In this document: positions 1-8,596 of the stretch, one piece after another | How the letters are laid out: every line of letters starts with the position of its first letter | Numbering within the stretch: the first letter of the stretch is position 1 | Origin: DATARH01 sp035648415 | GTDB taxonomy: Bacteria > Pseudomonadota > Alphaproteobacteria > ATCC43930 > CGMCC-115725 | Reading direction: 5' to 3' | DNA: 64,000 nucleotides | Assembly: GCA_035648415.1 (NCBI GenBank) | Contig: DASRLO010000059.1 | Span: 1-64,000 of the forward strand | Notes under the pieces: model-generated | Databases searched by the model: none | Told to the model about the DNA's origin: nothing | Seen by the model: only the letters and a program-made list of their open reading frames with translations | Made by a program: the position numbers and the translations under genes

Positions 1-1028
1 GCAGCGGGCGACGCCGCATTCGCTGGCGCGCTGGCCGGGGCGGGCGCAGTGACCGCGGCTGGCGCGCTGGCCGTGGCGGGCGCGCTGGCCGCGGTCGGCG
101 GCACGGTGCCGGGCGGTTGCCGTGCGGCACTGGCGGCGGCGGGCTGCGGCCGCGCGGCCGTCGGGACCGTCGCGACCGGCGCGGTGCGGTGCCACGTGTC
201 GTTCCGGGTCTCGACGTGATTGCTGGCGTTGTTGGTCGTCGTCGTGATGCTGTCGTACCTCCGGGGATCGACGGCGATGTCGTGATGGCGCCAATCGGGA
301 TGTCCCCACCCCCAGAGCGGGGCGACGACCCCGACCCCGACGCTGTAGCCGATCTCGGGGCCGACCTCGCCGCGGTAGAAGCGCGGAGGCGGCGGCAGGT
401 AGACCGGCGGCGCGTCGCTGTCCGGCCAGTCGCCGTAGACGATCGCGGGGTTGTAGACCGGCACGTAGACCATCGCTGGATCGGCCGGTTCGATCACCAC
501 ATCGCTGGCCTCCTGCCGCACGGCGATCTGCTTGTTCGATTTCAGCTGGCCCGCGGTGACGGCGCGATCGCGCAGGAACTGGACCCGCGCCAGGGTTTCG
601 ACCTGCTGGTTGGCGAAGGCGATGCCGAGCGCCTCGGTCCAGTCGAAATGGTCGTTCATCATCGCGATGATCTGCGCGAAGGCGACCAGCGACTTGACGC
701 TCGGGTCCCACGGCAGCGGTTGCAGCGCCGCGACGAGGTCGTCGCCCTTGAGGGCGGCGTTGCTGCTGTCCTGCAGCCATTTGCCGGCGTCGATCACCTG
801 CTGCGGAAATGTCGCCGCCATCAACAATTCGGTCAGCAGCTGATCGGGGTAAAGCGCGATCGGCGCCAGCATCTGGTCGAGCTGCGCCTTGGTGAGCGGG
901 GCCGGCGTCGAGGCGAGCGCCGCCTGCGCCTCGGCGGGGGTCGGCGTTTGCACCGGCTGAGCATGGCCGGCGCTGGGTACCGCCAACAGCAACGCAACCG
1001 CGGCGGCTCCGTGGTAAAGATGCTTCAT
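1..1028 (-). CDS. DUF3300 domain secreted protein, C-terminus beyond window
   Basis: The reading frame is open from an ATG to the left edge of the window, at least 342 residues, so the C-terminus is missing. The first ~25 residues form a Sec signal peptide ending AGHAQ. Next comes the DUF3300 core with the recognisable stretch LDQMLAPIALYPDQLL (about residues 48-63) and later VYVPVYNP and YGDWP. From about residue 270 the protein becomes low-complexity, rich in Ala, Pro and Thr with ASAPA-type units. AGGGAG lies about 6 bases before the ATG. The family is common in proteobacteria and its biochemical role is unknown; an envelope or periplasmic location is inferred from the signal peptide. I am confident of the family and cannot state a function. 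Confidence 0.85.
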   Translation of the reverse strand, partial: MKHLYHGAAAVALLLAVPSAGHAQPVQTPTPAEAQAALASTPAPLTKAQLDQMLAPIALYPDQLLTELLMAATFPQQVIDAGKWLQDSSNAALKGDDLVAALQPLPWDPSVKSLVAFAQIIAMMNDHFDWTEALGIAFANQQVETLARVQFLRDRAVTAGQLKSNKQIAVRQEASDVVIEPADPAMVYVPVYNPAIVYGDWPDSDAPPVYLPPPPRFYRGEVGPEIGYSVGVGVVAPLWGWGHPDWRHHDIAVDPRRYDSITTTTNNASNHVETRNDTWHRTAPVATVPTAARPQPAAASAARQPPGTVPPTAASAPATASAPAAVTAPAPASAPANAASPA

Positions 1029-1042
1029 CGGCGCTCCCTGGT

Positions 1043-1120
1043 GACCGGACGGCTCGGTCGCTGATGAACGTTTCGATCCGCGCCTCAATTCCCGGCAATT
1101 TGTCGGGAGCCCGTCCGGTC
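1043..1120. repeat. Inverted repeat between two secreted-protein genes
   Basis: Ten-base perfect arms GACCGGACGG (1043-1052) and CCGTCCGGTC (1111-1120) flank a smaller dyad, CCCGGCAATTTGTCGGG (1091-1107). It lies after the DUF4189 gene and before the DUF3300 gene, both on the minus strand. It could be a terminator of the former or an operator of the latter; there is no T-run. Confidence 0.35.
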
Positions 1121-1490
1121 AGCGGTTGCACTCGTTGCCGCGTACCTTGCATTGGCCTGAAAACCGCTGCTGGCAATTCTTCATCGCGGCGAGCTCGGCC
1201 GGCGCGCGCTGATCCCGCTTGGCGCCGCCCCACACCTTGCCGTCTTCCGACATGGCGATGGCGCCGCATTCCTTTGGCCCGGTGCGGAACACCACTTTGC
1301 AATTGTCTGATTTGCAGCCCTTCAACGCGGCGGCGTCGGCGGCGCGCTGATCGTGCTCGTTGAAGCTGTACCCATATTTGCCGGTCGCCGCATCGTAGGC
1401 GAACGCGCCGAACTCGGCGTGCGCGGGAGCGGCCAGCACCAGCGCCCCGATCAAGCCGCCCGCCGCCGCCAATAGCCTTGCCTGCCGCAT
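1119..1490 (-). CDS. DUF4189 domain secreted small protein
   Basis: A 123-residue protein with a clear signal peptide (cleavage near APAHAE, about residue 25) followed by a DUF4189 domain. The domain shows the typical pattern of a tyrosine-rich start (FGAFAYD, YGYSFN), an Ala-rich helix and paired cysteines (KGCKSDNCKVV, KECGAIAM, KNCQQ, QCKVRGNECN) that probably form disulfides outside the cytoplasm. I chose the internal ATG because GGAAGGAG sits about 7 bases upstream and the signal peptide begins there; a longer frame upstream has no such support. The family's function is not established. Confidence 0.82.
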   Translation of the reverse strand: MRQARLLAAAGGLIGALVLAAPAHAEFGAFAYDAATGKYGYSFNEHDQRAADAAALKGCKSDNCKVVFRTGPKECGAIAMSEDGKVWGGAKRDQRAPAELAAMKNCQQRFSGQCKVRGNECNR

Positions 1491-1606
1491 CGCAAATCTC
1501 CTTCCCTGCCAGCCGAAGAACCGGAAACTATGGCCAAGCCCCGCCCCGCGCAATCGGCGTGCTGGCGGGTGCGCGCTGCCGCGTGACGGATTATCTTCCT
1601 GCCGGC

Positions 1607-2971
1607 ATGAGCGAAGTCCTCGACCTCTTGATCGTCGGCGGCGGCATCAACGGCGTCGGCATCGCGCGCGACGCCGCCGGCCGCGGCCTCAAGGTGCTGC
1701 TGTGCGAGCAGGGCGACCTCGCCGGCGCGACCTCCTCGGCATCGAGCAAGATGATCCACGGCGGCTTGCGCTATCTGGAGCAGTTCGCCTTTCGTCTGGT
1801 GCGCGAGTCGCTGGCCGAGCGCGAGGTGTTGCTGCGGACCGCGCCGCATCTGGTGCGGCCGATGCGCTTCGTGCTGCCGCACGGACCGGGTCTCCGGCCG
1901 CGCTGGGTGCTGCGCGCCGGCCTCTTCCTCTACGATCGGCTGGGCGGCGCGCGCTCGCTGCCGGAATCGGCCGCGGTCGACCTGCGCGACGGACCCCTCG
2001 CCGCGCCGTTGCGCGACGAGGTGCAAAGCGGCTTTGTCTACTCCGATTGCATCGTCGACGATGCCCGGCTGGTCGTCGCCAATGCCCGCGACGCGGCCCG
2101 GCACGGCGCCGAGATCCAGACCCGCACCGCGCTCACCTCGGCAAGCCGTGACGGCGGCGTCTGGCGCGCCGTGCTGCAGGCCGAGGACGGGACAGCGCGC
2201 GAGGCCGCCGCTCGCGTTCTCGTCAACGTCGCTGGCCCGTGGGTGCCCGAGGTGCTGCGCCGCGCCGGGCTGACGAGCCGCGCCCGGCTGCGCCTCGACA
2301 AGGGCAGCCACATCGTCGTCAAGCAACTCTATGCGCACGATCACGCCTATCTGCTGCAGAACGACGACCGCCGCGTCGTTTTCGCGATTCCCTACGAGCG
2401 CGACTACACGCTGATCGGCACGACCGAAACAGCGGCCGCCGCGCCGCCGGCCGAGGCGCCGACCGCGGAGGAGGTCCGCTATCTCTGCCGCGCGGTCGGC
2501 CGCTGGTTCAGGCGCGCGCCCGAGCCGGCGGAGGTGGTGTGGCAATTTTCCGGGCTGCGCCCGCTTTACGACGACGGCGCGAAGACCGCCCAGGCGGCGA
2601 GCCGGGACTATGTCTTCGAGTTCGACGCGGCAGGCGCGCCGGCGCTCTCGGTGTTCGGCGGCAAGCTCACCACCTATCGCCGTCTCGCCGAGCAGGCGCT
2701 GGCCCGGCTCGCGCCGCATCTGGACATGGGGCCGCCGTGGACCCACGCGGCGGTGCTGCCGAGCGACGATTTCGCCGCACCGGCCGCCGGCGAATTCGGC
2801 CCCGGCCTCGGCAAGGCCGAAGTCGAGTGGCTGATGCGCGAGGAATGGGCGCGTACCGCCGACGACATTCTGTGGCGGCGCTCCAAGCTCGGGCTCGCCG
2901 TGTCGCCCGAGCAGGCGGCGGCGCTGGCGCGCTTCGTCGCCGGCGCGCGATCCGTTTCGGGCGTCGCCTGA
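1607..2971 (+). CDS. glpD: Aerobic glycerol-3-phosphate dehydrogenase
   Basis: FAD-dependent enzyme that oxidises sn-glycerol 3-phosphate to dihydroxyacetone phosphate and passes electrons to quinone at the membrane. The 454-residue protein opens with the dinucleotide-binding motif LLIVGGGINGVGIARDAAGRG (about residues 6-26) and continues with SSASSKMIHGGLRYLEQ, a hallmark of the GlpA/GlpD family. VFAIPYERDYTLIGTT and SVFGGKLTTYRRLAEQA follow, and a short C-terminal helical domain contains LMREEWARTADDILWRRSK. An in-frame GTG at 1583 is an alternative start, but the ATG places the FAD motif at the usual distance from the N-terminus. No glycerol kinase or facilitator gene is next to it. Confidence 0.93.
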   Translation: MSEVLDLLIVGGGINGVGIARDAAGRGLKVLLCEQGDLAGATSSASSKMIHGGLRYLEQFAFRLVRESLAEREVLLRTAPHLVRPMRFVLPHGPGLRPRWVLRAGLFLYDRLGGARSLPESAAVDLRDGPLAAPLRDEVQSGFVYSDCIVDDARLVVANARDAARHGAEIQTRTALTSASRDGGVWRAVLQAEDGTAREAAARVLVNVAGPWVPEVLRRAGLTSRARLRLDKGSHIVVKQLYAHDHAYLLQNDDRRVVFAIPYERDYTLIGTTETAAAAPPAEAPTAEEVRYLCRAVGRWFRRAPEPAEVVWQFSGLRPLYDDGAKTAQAASRDYVFEFDAAGAPALSVFGGKLTTYRRLAEQALARLAPHLDMGPPWTHAAVLPSDDFAAPAAGEFGPGLGKAEVEWLMREEWARTADDILWRRSKLGLAVSPEQAAALARFVAGARSVSGVA

Positions 2972-3026
2972 GATTAAGGGTTGCTCGCCCCAGGTGCGGC
3001 CAACGGCTCGGACAGCTTCCCGGCAA

Positions 3027-4370
3027 TTACGCCGCAGGACCAGCCGAAGCGAGGGTCAGCCGCTCCGCGCGGGGCAGATGTATCGCAACCGACGTCCCCT
3101 TGCCGATCTCGCTTTCGATCGTCGCTGTCCCGCCGGACTGCGCGGCAAAGTCATGCACCATGCTGAGACCGAGGCCGGTGCCCGTGGCGGCGTCCTTTGT
3201 CGTGTAAAACGGCTCGAACGCGCGGACCAGAACTTCGGGGGTCATCCCCGACCCCGTATCCGTCACGACGATCGCCACACAGTCGCCCGCGGGCCCCGCC
3301 GCGGGACGGCCCTCCCCGGCCGCAATGTTGTACGCCGCGATCGTCAGCGTGCCGCTACCCGACATCGCGTCCCGCGCATTGAACGCCAGGTTGAGGATCG
3401 CCGATTCGAAGAGGCTTCGGTCGGCGACGACGCTCCAGAGATCGTCGGCGATCCGATTGTCGATCGCGAGTATCGGCAATGCCCGGCCGATCATCTCGGC
3501 GATATCCGGCAGCATCGAGCGCAGGTCGATGACCTCCTGCTTTATCGGCTGCTGCCGCGCGAAGGACATCAGATGCCGGACCAGCTTTTCTCCCTGCGAT
3601 ACCGAGCTAAGTCCCCGATCGACCATGGCAACCAATCTTTTCTCATCGACCCGGCCTTTGATGAGTTCAAGCTGACCCGACAGCACCGTGAGAACATTGT
3701 TGAAGTCATGCGCGATGCCGCCGGCCAGCTGTCCCAAGGCTTCCAATTTCGTCGTTTGGTATCGGGCTTGGGTGACGGCGGCCTGTCGATCCGCCAACCC
3801 TGAAATCAGGCTGAGAGCGAGACCGACGACGCTCGACATGTCGGCCAGGACGCGGGCGTCCTCGCCGTCGAACTGGTGTTCGTCGTGCGACATGACCCAA
3901 AGCGTCCCGAACTGGTCCGCGCCGTTGACGAACAACGGAACGAGAATGGCTTCGGTCAGCGGGAGGTCGGGCAGGTTGAGCCAGTCGTAATACCGGCCGG
4001 GGCGGTCCATCAGGATGATCTCGGCCCGGTCGAGGCAAATTCCGCACGGGCTGAAATCGCGCGGCGTCGTTTCCCCATTGAACTGCGCCGCTCGGCCGGT
4101 CAGCGCGGTCCAGCGGAAAATGCCCGGCCCCTCCGGCTCAGGTTCGTAGACGCTGATCCCGGCTGAGCCGCCGCCGCAAAGCTGCTGCGACAGCTCGACC
4201 AGACGTTGCAATGCCTCGGACGGGCGCCCGGCAATGTCGCGAGACAGGATTTGCAAGGCCGACACGGTCGCGCGGTCGCGCGACCGTTGCGCCGTCCGCT
4301 TTTCCAGTTCCGGCGTGATCAGCAGGTCATCGACCGTGAGCGCGGTCTGTGAGGATTGCGGCTCTGGCAT
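3027..4370 (-). CDS. GAF domain sensor histidine kinase
   Basis: A 447-residue soluble sensor kinase with no transmembrane segment. Residues ~40-185 look like a GAF sensory domain (VPLFVNGADQFGTLWVMSHDE). The dimerisation/phosphoacceptor helix has the H-box LAGGIAHDFNNVLT with the phosphorylated His at about 221. The ATPase domain has an N-box (NLAFNARDAM), DTGSGM, FEPFYTTK and GTGLGLSMVHDF. The start is set by GGAGGG six bases before an internal ATG. It converges with glpD and no response-regulator gene is nearby, so it is an orphan; its partner and signal are unknown. All catalytic motifs look intact. Confidence 0.9.
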   Translation of the reverse strand: MPEPQSSQTALTVDDLLITPELEKRTAQRSRDRATVSALQILSRDIAGRPSEALQRLVELSQQLCGGGSAGISVYEPEPEGPGIFRWTALTGRAAQFNGETTPRDFSPCGICLDRAEIILMDRPGRYYDWLNLPDLPLTEAILVPLFVNGADQFGTLWVMSHDEHQFDGEDARVLADMSSVVGLALSLISGLADRQAAVTQARYQTTKLEALGQLAGGIAHDFNNVLTVLSGQLELIKGRVDEKRLVAMVDRGLSSVSQGEKLVRHLMSFARQQPIKQEVIDLRSMLPDIAEMIGRALPILAIDNRIADDLWSVVADRSLFESAILNLAFNARDAMSGSGTLTIAAYNIAAGEGRPAAGPAGDCVAIVVTDTGSGMTPEVLVRAFEPFYTTKDAATGTGLGLSMVHDFAAQSGGTATIESEIGKGTSVAIHLPRAERLTLASAGPAA

Positions 4371-4596
4371 GTCGGTCCCTCCGGGGGCGGCGAACGGTGC
4401 CGCCACGAGTCAGGCGATGCTTTGGTATGGGTTTTTGTTTAACACGCGGCGCTCCTTCCACACGGGGGAGAGCGCGGGGGTCTCTCGGCCGGCGTCATGC
4501 TCGGGGCAGGAGACGCCGATGGCCTATCCTACGTTATATCCAAAATTGGACCAAACGATATATCGAAAAGCGCGGAAAGCACCCGTGATGGTGGAA

Positions 4597-4773
4597 CTAA
4601 CCGAGGAATTGGTCGTGGGCCCGGTAGCACTCGTACGCCGCGGTCGCCAATCCCTGGTGGTCGAGGATCGTAACCAGTCCGCGGCCGTAGCGGATCAGCC
4701 CGGTGCGCTGCAATTCTCCGGCGGCTGTGATGTGGGGTGGCGCGCGGTCGTTTACACCGGCGCGGGAGGTTGC
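4597..4773 (-). pseudogene. C-terminal remnant of a Crp/Fnr-family regulator
   Basis: Reading the minus strand to a TAG stop gives a peptide ending AAGELQRTGLIRYGRGLVTI then LDHQGLATAAYECYRAHDQ. This matches the very characteristic C-terminus of alphaproteobacterial Crp/Fnr regulators: the helix-turn-helix recognition region followed by the TILDRxGLExxxCECYxxV tail. Only about 55 residues remain. The cyclic-nucleotide domain and most of the HTH are gone, and the match ends where the ABC permease gene stops. I infer a decayed gene truncated by a rearrangement that brought the transporter operon next to it. Confidence 0.65.
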
Positions 4774-4774
4774 T

Positions 4775-5506
4775 TTAAGCGGGCGGCCGGAGCCGCAGCG
4801 CCAGCAGCGCGAACAGGAGATCGGTGACGATCGCGAACAGCGCCACCAGCACCGCGCCCTGCAGCACGTAGGGCAGCTTGTTGCCGGCGAGCCCGTCGAA
4901 GATCGGCGTGCCGAAGGTCAGCGCGCCGACGGTCGAGCCGATCGTCGCGGTGCCGATCCCGATCGTCACCGACACCCGCACCCCGGCGAGGATCACCGGC
5001 GCGGCGAGCGGCAGCTCGACATCGCGCAGCATCTGCCAGCGCGACAGGCCCATGCCGCGCGCCGCCTCGCGCAGCGCTTCGGGCACGCCCTCGATCCCGG
5101 CGATCGCGTTCTCGACGATCGGCAGGAGGCCATAGAGGAACAGCGCGACGATCGTCGGCAGCGGCCCGAACCCGACCGCCGGCACCGCCAGCGCCAGCAC
5201 CGCCGCCGGCGGAAAGGTCTGGCCGATCGTCGCCCCGAGCGTGGCGATGGTGCGGAAATCGTGTCCCCCCGGCCGCGTCACGAAAATCGCCAGCAGGACC
5301 CCCGTCAGCATCGCCGCCCCGCTCGCGGCGGCGACGAGGCCGAGATGCGACAGGAACAGCTCGAAAAAGGAGGCGCGGTCGAAAATCTCCGGCCGCACGC
5401 CGGGGAACGCCCAGGCGAAGAGCGGCCGCAACTGGCGCATGTCGAACAGCAGCGCGGTGAACAGCACGCCGACCCACAGCGCCGGCGTCTTGCAGATTTC
5501 GCGCAT
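4775..5506 (-). CDS. Osmoprotectant ABC transporter, second permease (OpuCB/YehW type)
   Basis: A 243-residue inner-membrane permease of the glycine-betaine/choline ABC importers. It has about six hydrophobic segments and the permease coupling loop EALREAARGMGLSRWQMLRDVELPLAAPVILAG (the EAA motif). Conserved GQTFPPAAVLALAVP and GFGPLPTIVALFLYGLLPI segments mark the OpuBB/OpuCB/YehW branch. The start ATG overlaps the stop of the ATPase gene (TGATG), so translation is coupled. It is the last gene of the four-gene transporter unit. Confidence 0.87.
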   Translation of the reverse strand: MREICKTPALWVGVLFTALLFDMRQLRPLFAWAFPGVRPEIFDRASFFELFLSHLGLVAAASGAAMLTGVLLAIFVTRPGGHDFRTIATLGATIGQTFPPAAVLALAVPAVGFGPLPTIVALFLYGLLPIVENAIAGIEGVPEALREAARGMGLSRWQMLRDVELPLAAPVILAGVRVSVTIGIGTATIGSTVGALTFGTPIFDGLAGNKLPYVLQGAVLVALFAIVTDLLFALLALRLRPPA

Positions 5507-6441
5507 CAGCGCACGAGGTCGGCGAGGCCGATCGCGCCGGCCACGCCGCCGCCTTCACCGGCGACCGGCAGCCGGCTCACGCGCCGCGCGACCATCGCCG
5601 CCAGCGCCTCGGCGAGCGTGGCGCCGGCGGCGATGGGGTCGCCCTCGGCGCTTTCGCCGGCGTGCATCCGCTCGGCCACCCGCCGCACCGACAGCAGCTT
5701 GAGCCCGAGTCCCTGCCCGCCGACAAAGTCGCGCACGAAATCGCTCGCCGGCCGCTCGACGATCTCGAGCGGCGTCCCGACCTGCGCCAGCCGGCCGCGA
5801 TCCATGATCGCGATCACCGTCGCCAGACGCAGCGCCTCCTCGATGTCGTGGGTGACGAAGACGATGGTCTTGCCGGTCGCGCGGTGGATGCGCGCGATCT
5901 CGGCTTGCAGCGCGTCGCGGGTGATCGGGTCGACCGCGCCGAACGGTTCGTCCATCAGCAGGAGATCGGGGTCGGCGGCGAGCGCGCGGGCGACGCCGAC
6001 GCGCTGCTGCTCGCCGCCCGAAAGCTGGTGCGGGAACTTGGCGCCATAGGTCGCGGGGTCGAGCCGCAACAGCGCCAGCAACTCGGCGACGCGGTCGCGC
6101 ACCCGGGTTTCCGGCCAGCCCAAAAGCCGCGGCACCGTGGAGATGTTGTCCACGACCCGCCAGTGCGGAAAGAGCCCGGTCGATTGGATCACATAGCCGA
6201 TCCGCCGCCGCAATTCCTCGGGCGGCGCCGTCAGCACATCTTCGCCGCCGACCCGAATCGCGCCGCTGTCGAACGGCACCAGCCGGTTGATCATCCGGAG
6301 CGTCGTAGACTTGCCGCAGCCCGACGGTCCGAGCAGCACGCAGAGCGCGCCCTTGGGCACGCCCAGCGTCAGGTCGGCGACGACCGCGCGGCCGTCGTAC
6401 GACTTGCCGACGTTTTCAAGTTCGATCATCGGCTCGATCAT
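5506..6441 (-). CDS. Osmoprotectant ABC transporter ATP-binding protein
   Basis: ATPase subunit of the betaine-type importer, 311 residues. Walker A is GPSGCGKST, the Q-loop region is YVIQSTGLFPHWRVVDNIS, the signature is LSGGEQQRVGVARALAADPD, Walker B is LLLMDEPFGAVD and the switch His lies in FVTHDIEEAL. The YVIQ...LFPHxxVxxNI form is diagnostic of the OpuCA/ProV/YehX branch. About 60 residues after the nucleotide-binding domain resemble a partial CBS-type regulatory tail. In OpuCA such tails sense ionic strength; whether this one does is inference. The start overlaps the upstream permease stop as ATGA. Confidence 0.9.
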   Translation of the reverse strand: MIEPMIELENVGKSYDGRAVVADLTLGVPKGALCVLLGPSGCGKSTTLRMINRLVPFDSGAIRVGGEDVLTAPPEELRRRIGYVIQSTGLFPHWRVVDNISTVPRLLGWPETRVRDRVAELLALLRLDPATYGAKFPHQLSGGEQQRVGVARALAADPDLLLMDEPFGAVDPITRDALQAEIARIHRATGKTIVFVTHDIEEALRLATVIAIMDRGRLAQVGTPLEIVERPASDFVRDFVGGQGLGLKLLSVRRVAERMHAGESAEGDPIAAGATLAEALAAMVARRVSRLPVAGEGGGVAGAIGLADLVR

Positions 6442-7637
6442 GGCGCGAAGCGGCGCCGCAGCGCGCCGGCGAGCAGCCGCAACAGGAAATCGACCGCGAG
6501 CGCCATCGCGATCGCCGGCAGCGCGCCGAGCAGGACGAGGTCGGTCGCATACTGGCCCAGCCCTTCGAAAACGAAGCTGCCGAGCCCGCCGGCGCCGATC
6601 AGCGCCGCGACCACCGTGAGGCCGATCGCCTGCACCGTGACGATGCGTAGCCCGGCGAGCAGCACCGGCAGCGCGAGCGGCATTTCGACCTGCCAGAGTA
6701 CCTGCCGCCGCGTCAGTCCCATGCCGCGCGCCGCATCGACGGTCGCCGGCGGCACGCCGCCGATCCCGGCCAGCGTGTTGCGCGCGATCGGCAGCAGCGC
6801 GTAGAGGATCAGCGCGATGATCGCCGGCGCCGGGCCGACCCCGCCGATGCCGAGCGCGCCCAGTGCCGGCAGCGCGCTCGCCAGCCCCGACAGCGGCGCG
6901 ATCAGCAGCCCGAAAAGGGCGATCGACGGCACGGTCTGCAGCAGGTTCAGCACCGCGAAGAGCGGCGCCTCGAACCGCTTGCGGCGCAGCGCCGCAAGCC
7001 CCAGCGGCGCGCCGATCAGCAGGGCGGGCACTATCGCCGCGGCGACCAGCTCGATGTGTCTGACCACCGCCGCGGCGAACACCTCGCGCCGGCTTGCATA
7101 TTCGCGCGCCAGCGACAGCGCGTCGAACCACCTGCCCTCGGCCATCGCGACAAACCCGGCGGCGATCAGCGCGACGGCAAGGAGCTGGACCCAGGCGGCC
7201 GCGCGCACCCGCCGCAGCGCGTCGATCAGGGCCAGCGCGGCGCAGGCGAAGATCGCCCAGAACCCGCCGCCAAGCGAGACCACGGCCGCCCGCGGCGCGC
7301 CGGCGACCAGGGCGGCGGCGGCGTTGCCGGCGATCGCCAGGGTCAGCAGCAGCCCGGCGCCGGCGCCGGCCGCCGCGGCGTAATGCACCGCGGGGCGCGG
7401 CGGCGCGGCGCCGAGCGCGGCGAGGATCGCGCCCGCCGCCGCGAGCGTAACGGTCAGCGGCAATCCCGCGGCCTGCCACAGCGGCACCGGGGTTCCCGAC
7501 AGCAGCCGGTTCGGCGCCAATATCACAAAACCGGCGCCGATGCCGGCCGCCGCCGCGACCAGCATCAAGACCGGCAGCACGCGATCGTGCAGCCGCGATC
7601 CCGCGTGAGCCGGCACCCTGGCGTTGGCCGCGGTCAC
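6438..7637 (-). CDS. Osmoprotectant ABC transporter, first permease (YehY type)
   Basis: A 399-residue integral-membrane protein. The N-terminal ~190 residues hold several extra hydrophobic segments, as in YehY. The C-terminal ~210 residues are the canonical permease domain with NLLQTVPSIALFGLLIAPLS, the EAA loop VDAARGMGLTRRQVLWQVEMPLALPVL and GAGGLGSFVFEGL. I set the start at a GTG whose last bases overlap the binding-protein stop (GTGA); a frame extending further upstream would run through that gene and has no family similarity. The substrate is probably a betaine or another quaternary amine, by family. Confidence 0.87.
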   Translation of the reverse strand: MTAANARVPAHAGSRLHDRVLPVLMLVAAAAGIGAGFVILAPNRLLSGTPVPLWQAAGLPLTVTLAAAGAILAALGAAPPRPAVHYAAAAGAGAGLLLTLAIAGNAAAALVAGAPRAAVVSLGGGFWAIFACAALALIDALRRVRAAAWVQLLAVALIAAGFVAMAEGRWFDALSLAREYASRREVFAAAVVRHIELVAAAIVPALLIGAPLGLAALRRKRFEAPLFAVLNLLQTVPSIALFGLLIAPLSGLASALPALGALGIGGVGPAPAIIALILYALLPIARNTLAGIGGVPPATVDAARGMGLTRRQVLWQVEMPLALPVLLAGLRIVTVQAIGLTVVAALIGAGGLGSFVFEGLGQYATDLVLLGALPAIAMALAVDFLLRLLAGALRRRFAP

Positions 7638-8575
7638 GGCGCGAAGTGGCCGGTTTTGAGGTAGTCGTCGGCGACCGCCCTGGCATCCTCGCCGTCGACC
7701 GCGATCCGCGCGTTGAGATGCTGCAAGGTCTCGCGGGTCAGCGTCGCGAACACCTTGTCGAGCGCCGGCGCGATGCCCGGGTTCTGGCCGAGGATCGGCG
7801 CGCGGACCACCGGCGCCGGGGCGTAGACCACCTGCGCATGCTTGTCGTCGCACAGCGCGACGAGGCCCAGCGCGGCGATCGCGCCGTCGGTGCCGTAAGC
7901 CATCGCTGCGTTGACCCCGGAAATACCCTGGCCGGCGGCGCGCAACGTCGCGGCGGTGTTGCCGCCGGAGAGGGTCAGCAGCTGCGCGCCGGAAAGATGA
8001 AACCCATAGGCCGCCTCGAACGCCGGCAGCGCCGCCGGGCTCTCGACGAACTCGGCCGAGGCGGCGAGGCGAAACCGGCCGCCGCCGTTCAGATACGCGG
8101 CGAGGTCGCCGACGCAGGGATGCGGCGGAAACCCGGCAAGATCCTTGCGGATGGTGATGACCCAGCTGTTGTCGGCCGGCGCGGGGGTCAGCCAGACGAG
8201 CCCGTTCCGCGCCTTGTCAAGCGCCGCCACCGCGGCGTAGCCGCGTGCCGCGTCCTTCCACGCGGGATCGTCCTCGCGGTGAAAGAACAGCGCGCCGTTG
8301 CCGGTGTATTCGGGGTAGATGTCGATCTGCCCGGCGAGGATCGCCGCGCGCAGGATGTTGGTCGGGCCGAGCTGGATGCGCCGCTCGACCGGAAGACCCT
8401 TTGCTTCCAGCATCCCCGCGATCAGCTGGCCGAGCAGCGCGCCCTCGGTGTCGATCTTCGAGGCGACGACGATCGCTCTCTGCGCGCTCCTTCCCGGCGC
8501 CACCGCGAGAAGCAGCGCCGCGACGATCCCGAGGAGGGAGGCCGCAAATCTGTGCGGGCGCGATCGGGGTGGCAT
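7634..8575 (-). CDS. Osmoprotectant ABC transporter substrate-binding protein (OsmF/OpuCC type)
   Basis: A 313-residue periplasmic binding protein with a signal peptide cleaved near GRSAQR (about residue 31). ASKIDTEGALLGQLIAGMLEAKG, the LGPTNILRAAILAGQIDIYPEYTGNG segment and a C-terminal domain ending in DGEDARAVADDYLKTGHF are typical of the OpuAC/OsmF family that binds glycine betaine, choline or related compounds. An ATG gives a clean signal peptide; a TTG 18 bases upstream is the alternative. It is the first transporter gene and lies 21 bases after the Rieske small-subunit gene, so the two units are probably co-transcribed. Confidence 0.88.
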   Translation of the reverse strand: MPPRSRPHRFAASLLGIVAALLLAVAPGRSAQRAIVVASKIDTEGALLGQLIAGMLEAKGLPVERRIQLGPTNILRAAILAGQIDIYPEYTGNGALFFHREDDPAWKDAARGYAAVAALDKARNGLVWLTPAPADNSWVITIRKDLAGFPPHPCVGDLAAYLNGGGRFRLAASAEFVESPAALPAFEAAYGFHLSGAQLLTLSGGNTAATLRAAGQGISGVNAAMAYGTDGAIAALGLVALCDDKHAQVVYAPAPVVRAPILGQNPGIAPALDKVFATLTRETLQHLNARIAVDGEDARAVADDYLKTGHFAP

Positions 8576-8596
8576 GGAGCGCCAATGTGACAAAGT

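Noticed and set aside
117..1064. Plus-strand open frame over the DUF3300 gene
   Set aside because: Arg/Asp/Val-rich shadow of the minus-strand gene, which has a signal peptide, ribosome-binding site and family motifs.
4531..4560. TCCAAAATTGGA dyad considered as an operator of the histidine kinase
   Set aside because: Arms of only five bases in a locally AT-rich patch about 170 bases from the start codon; not distinguishable from chance.
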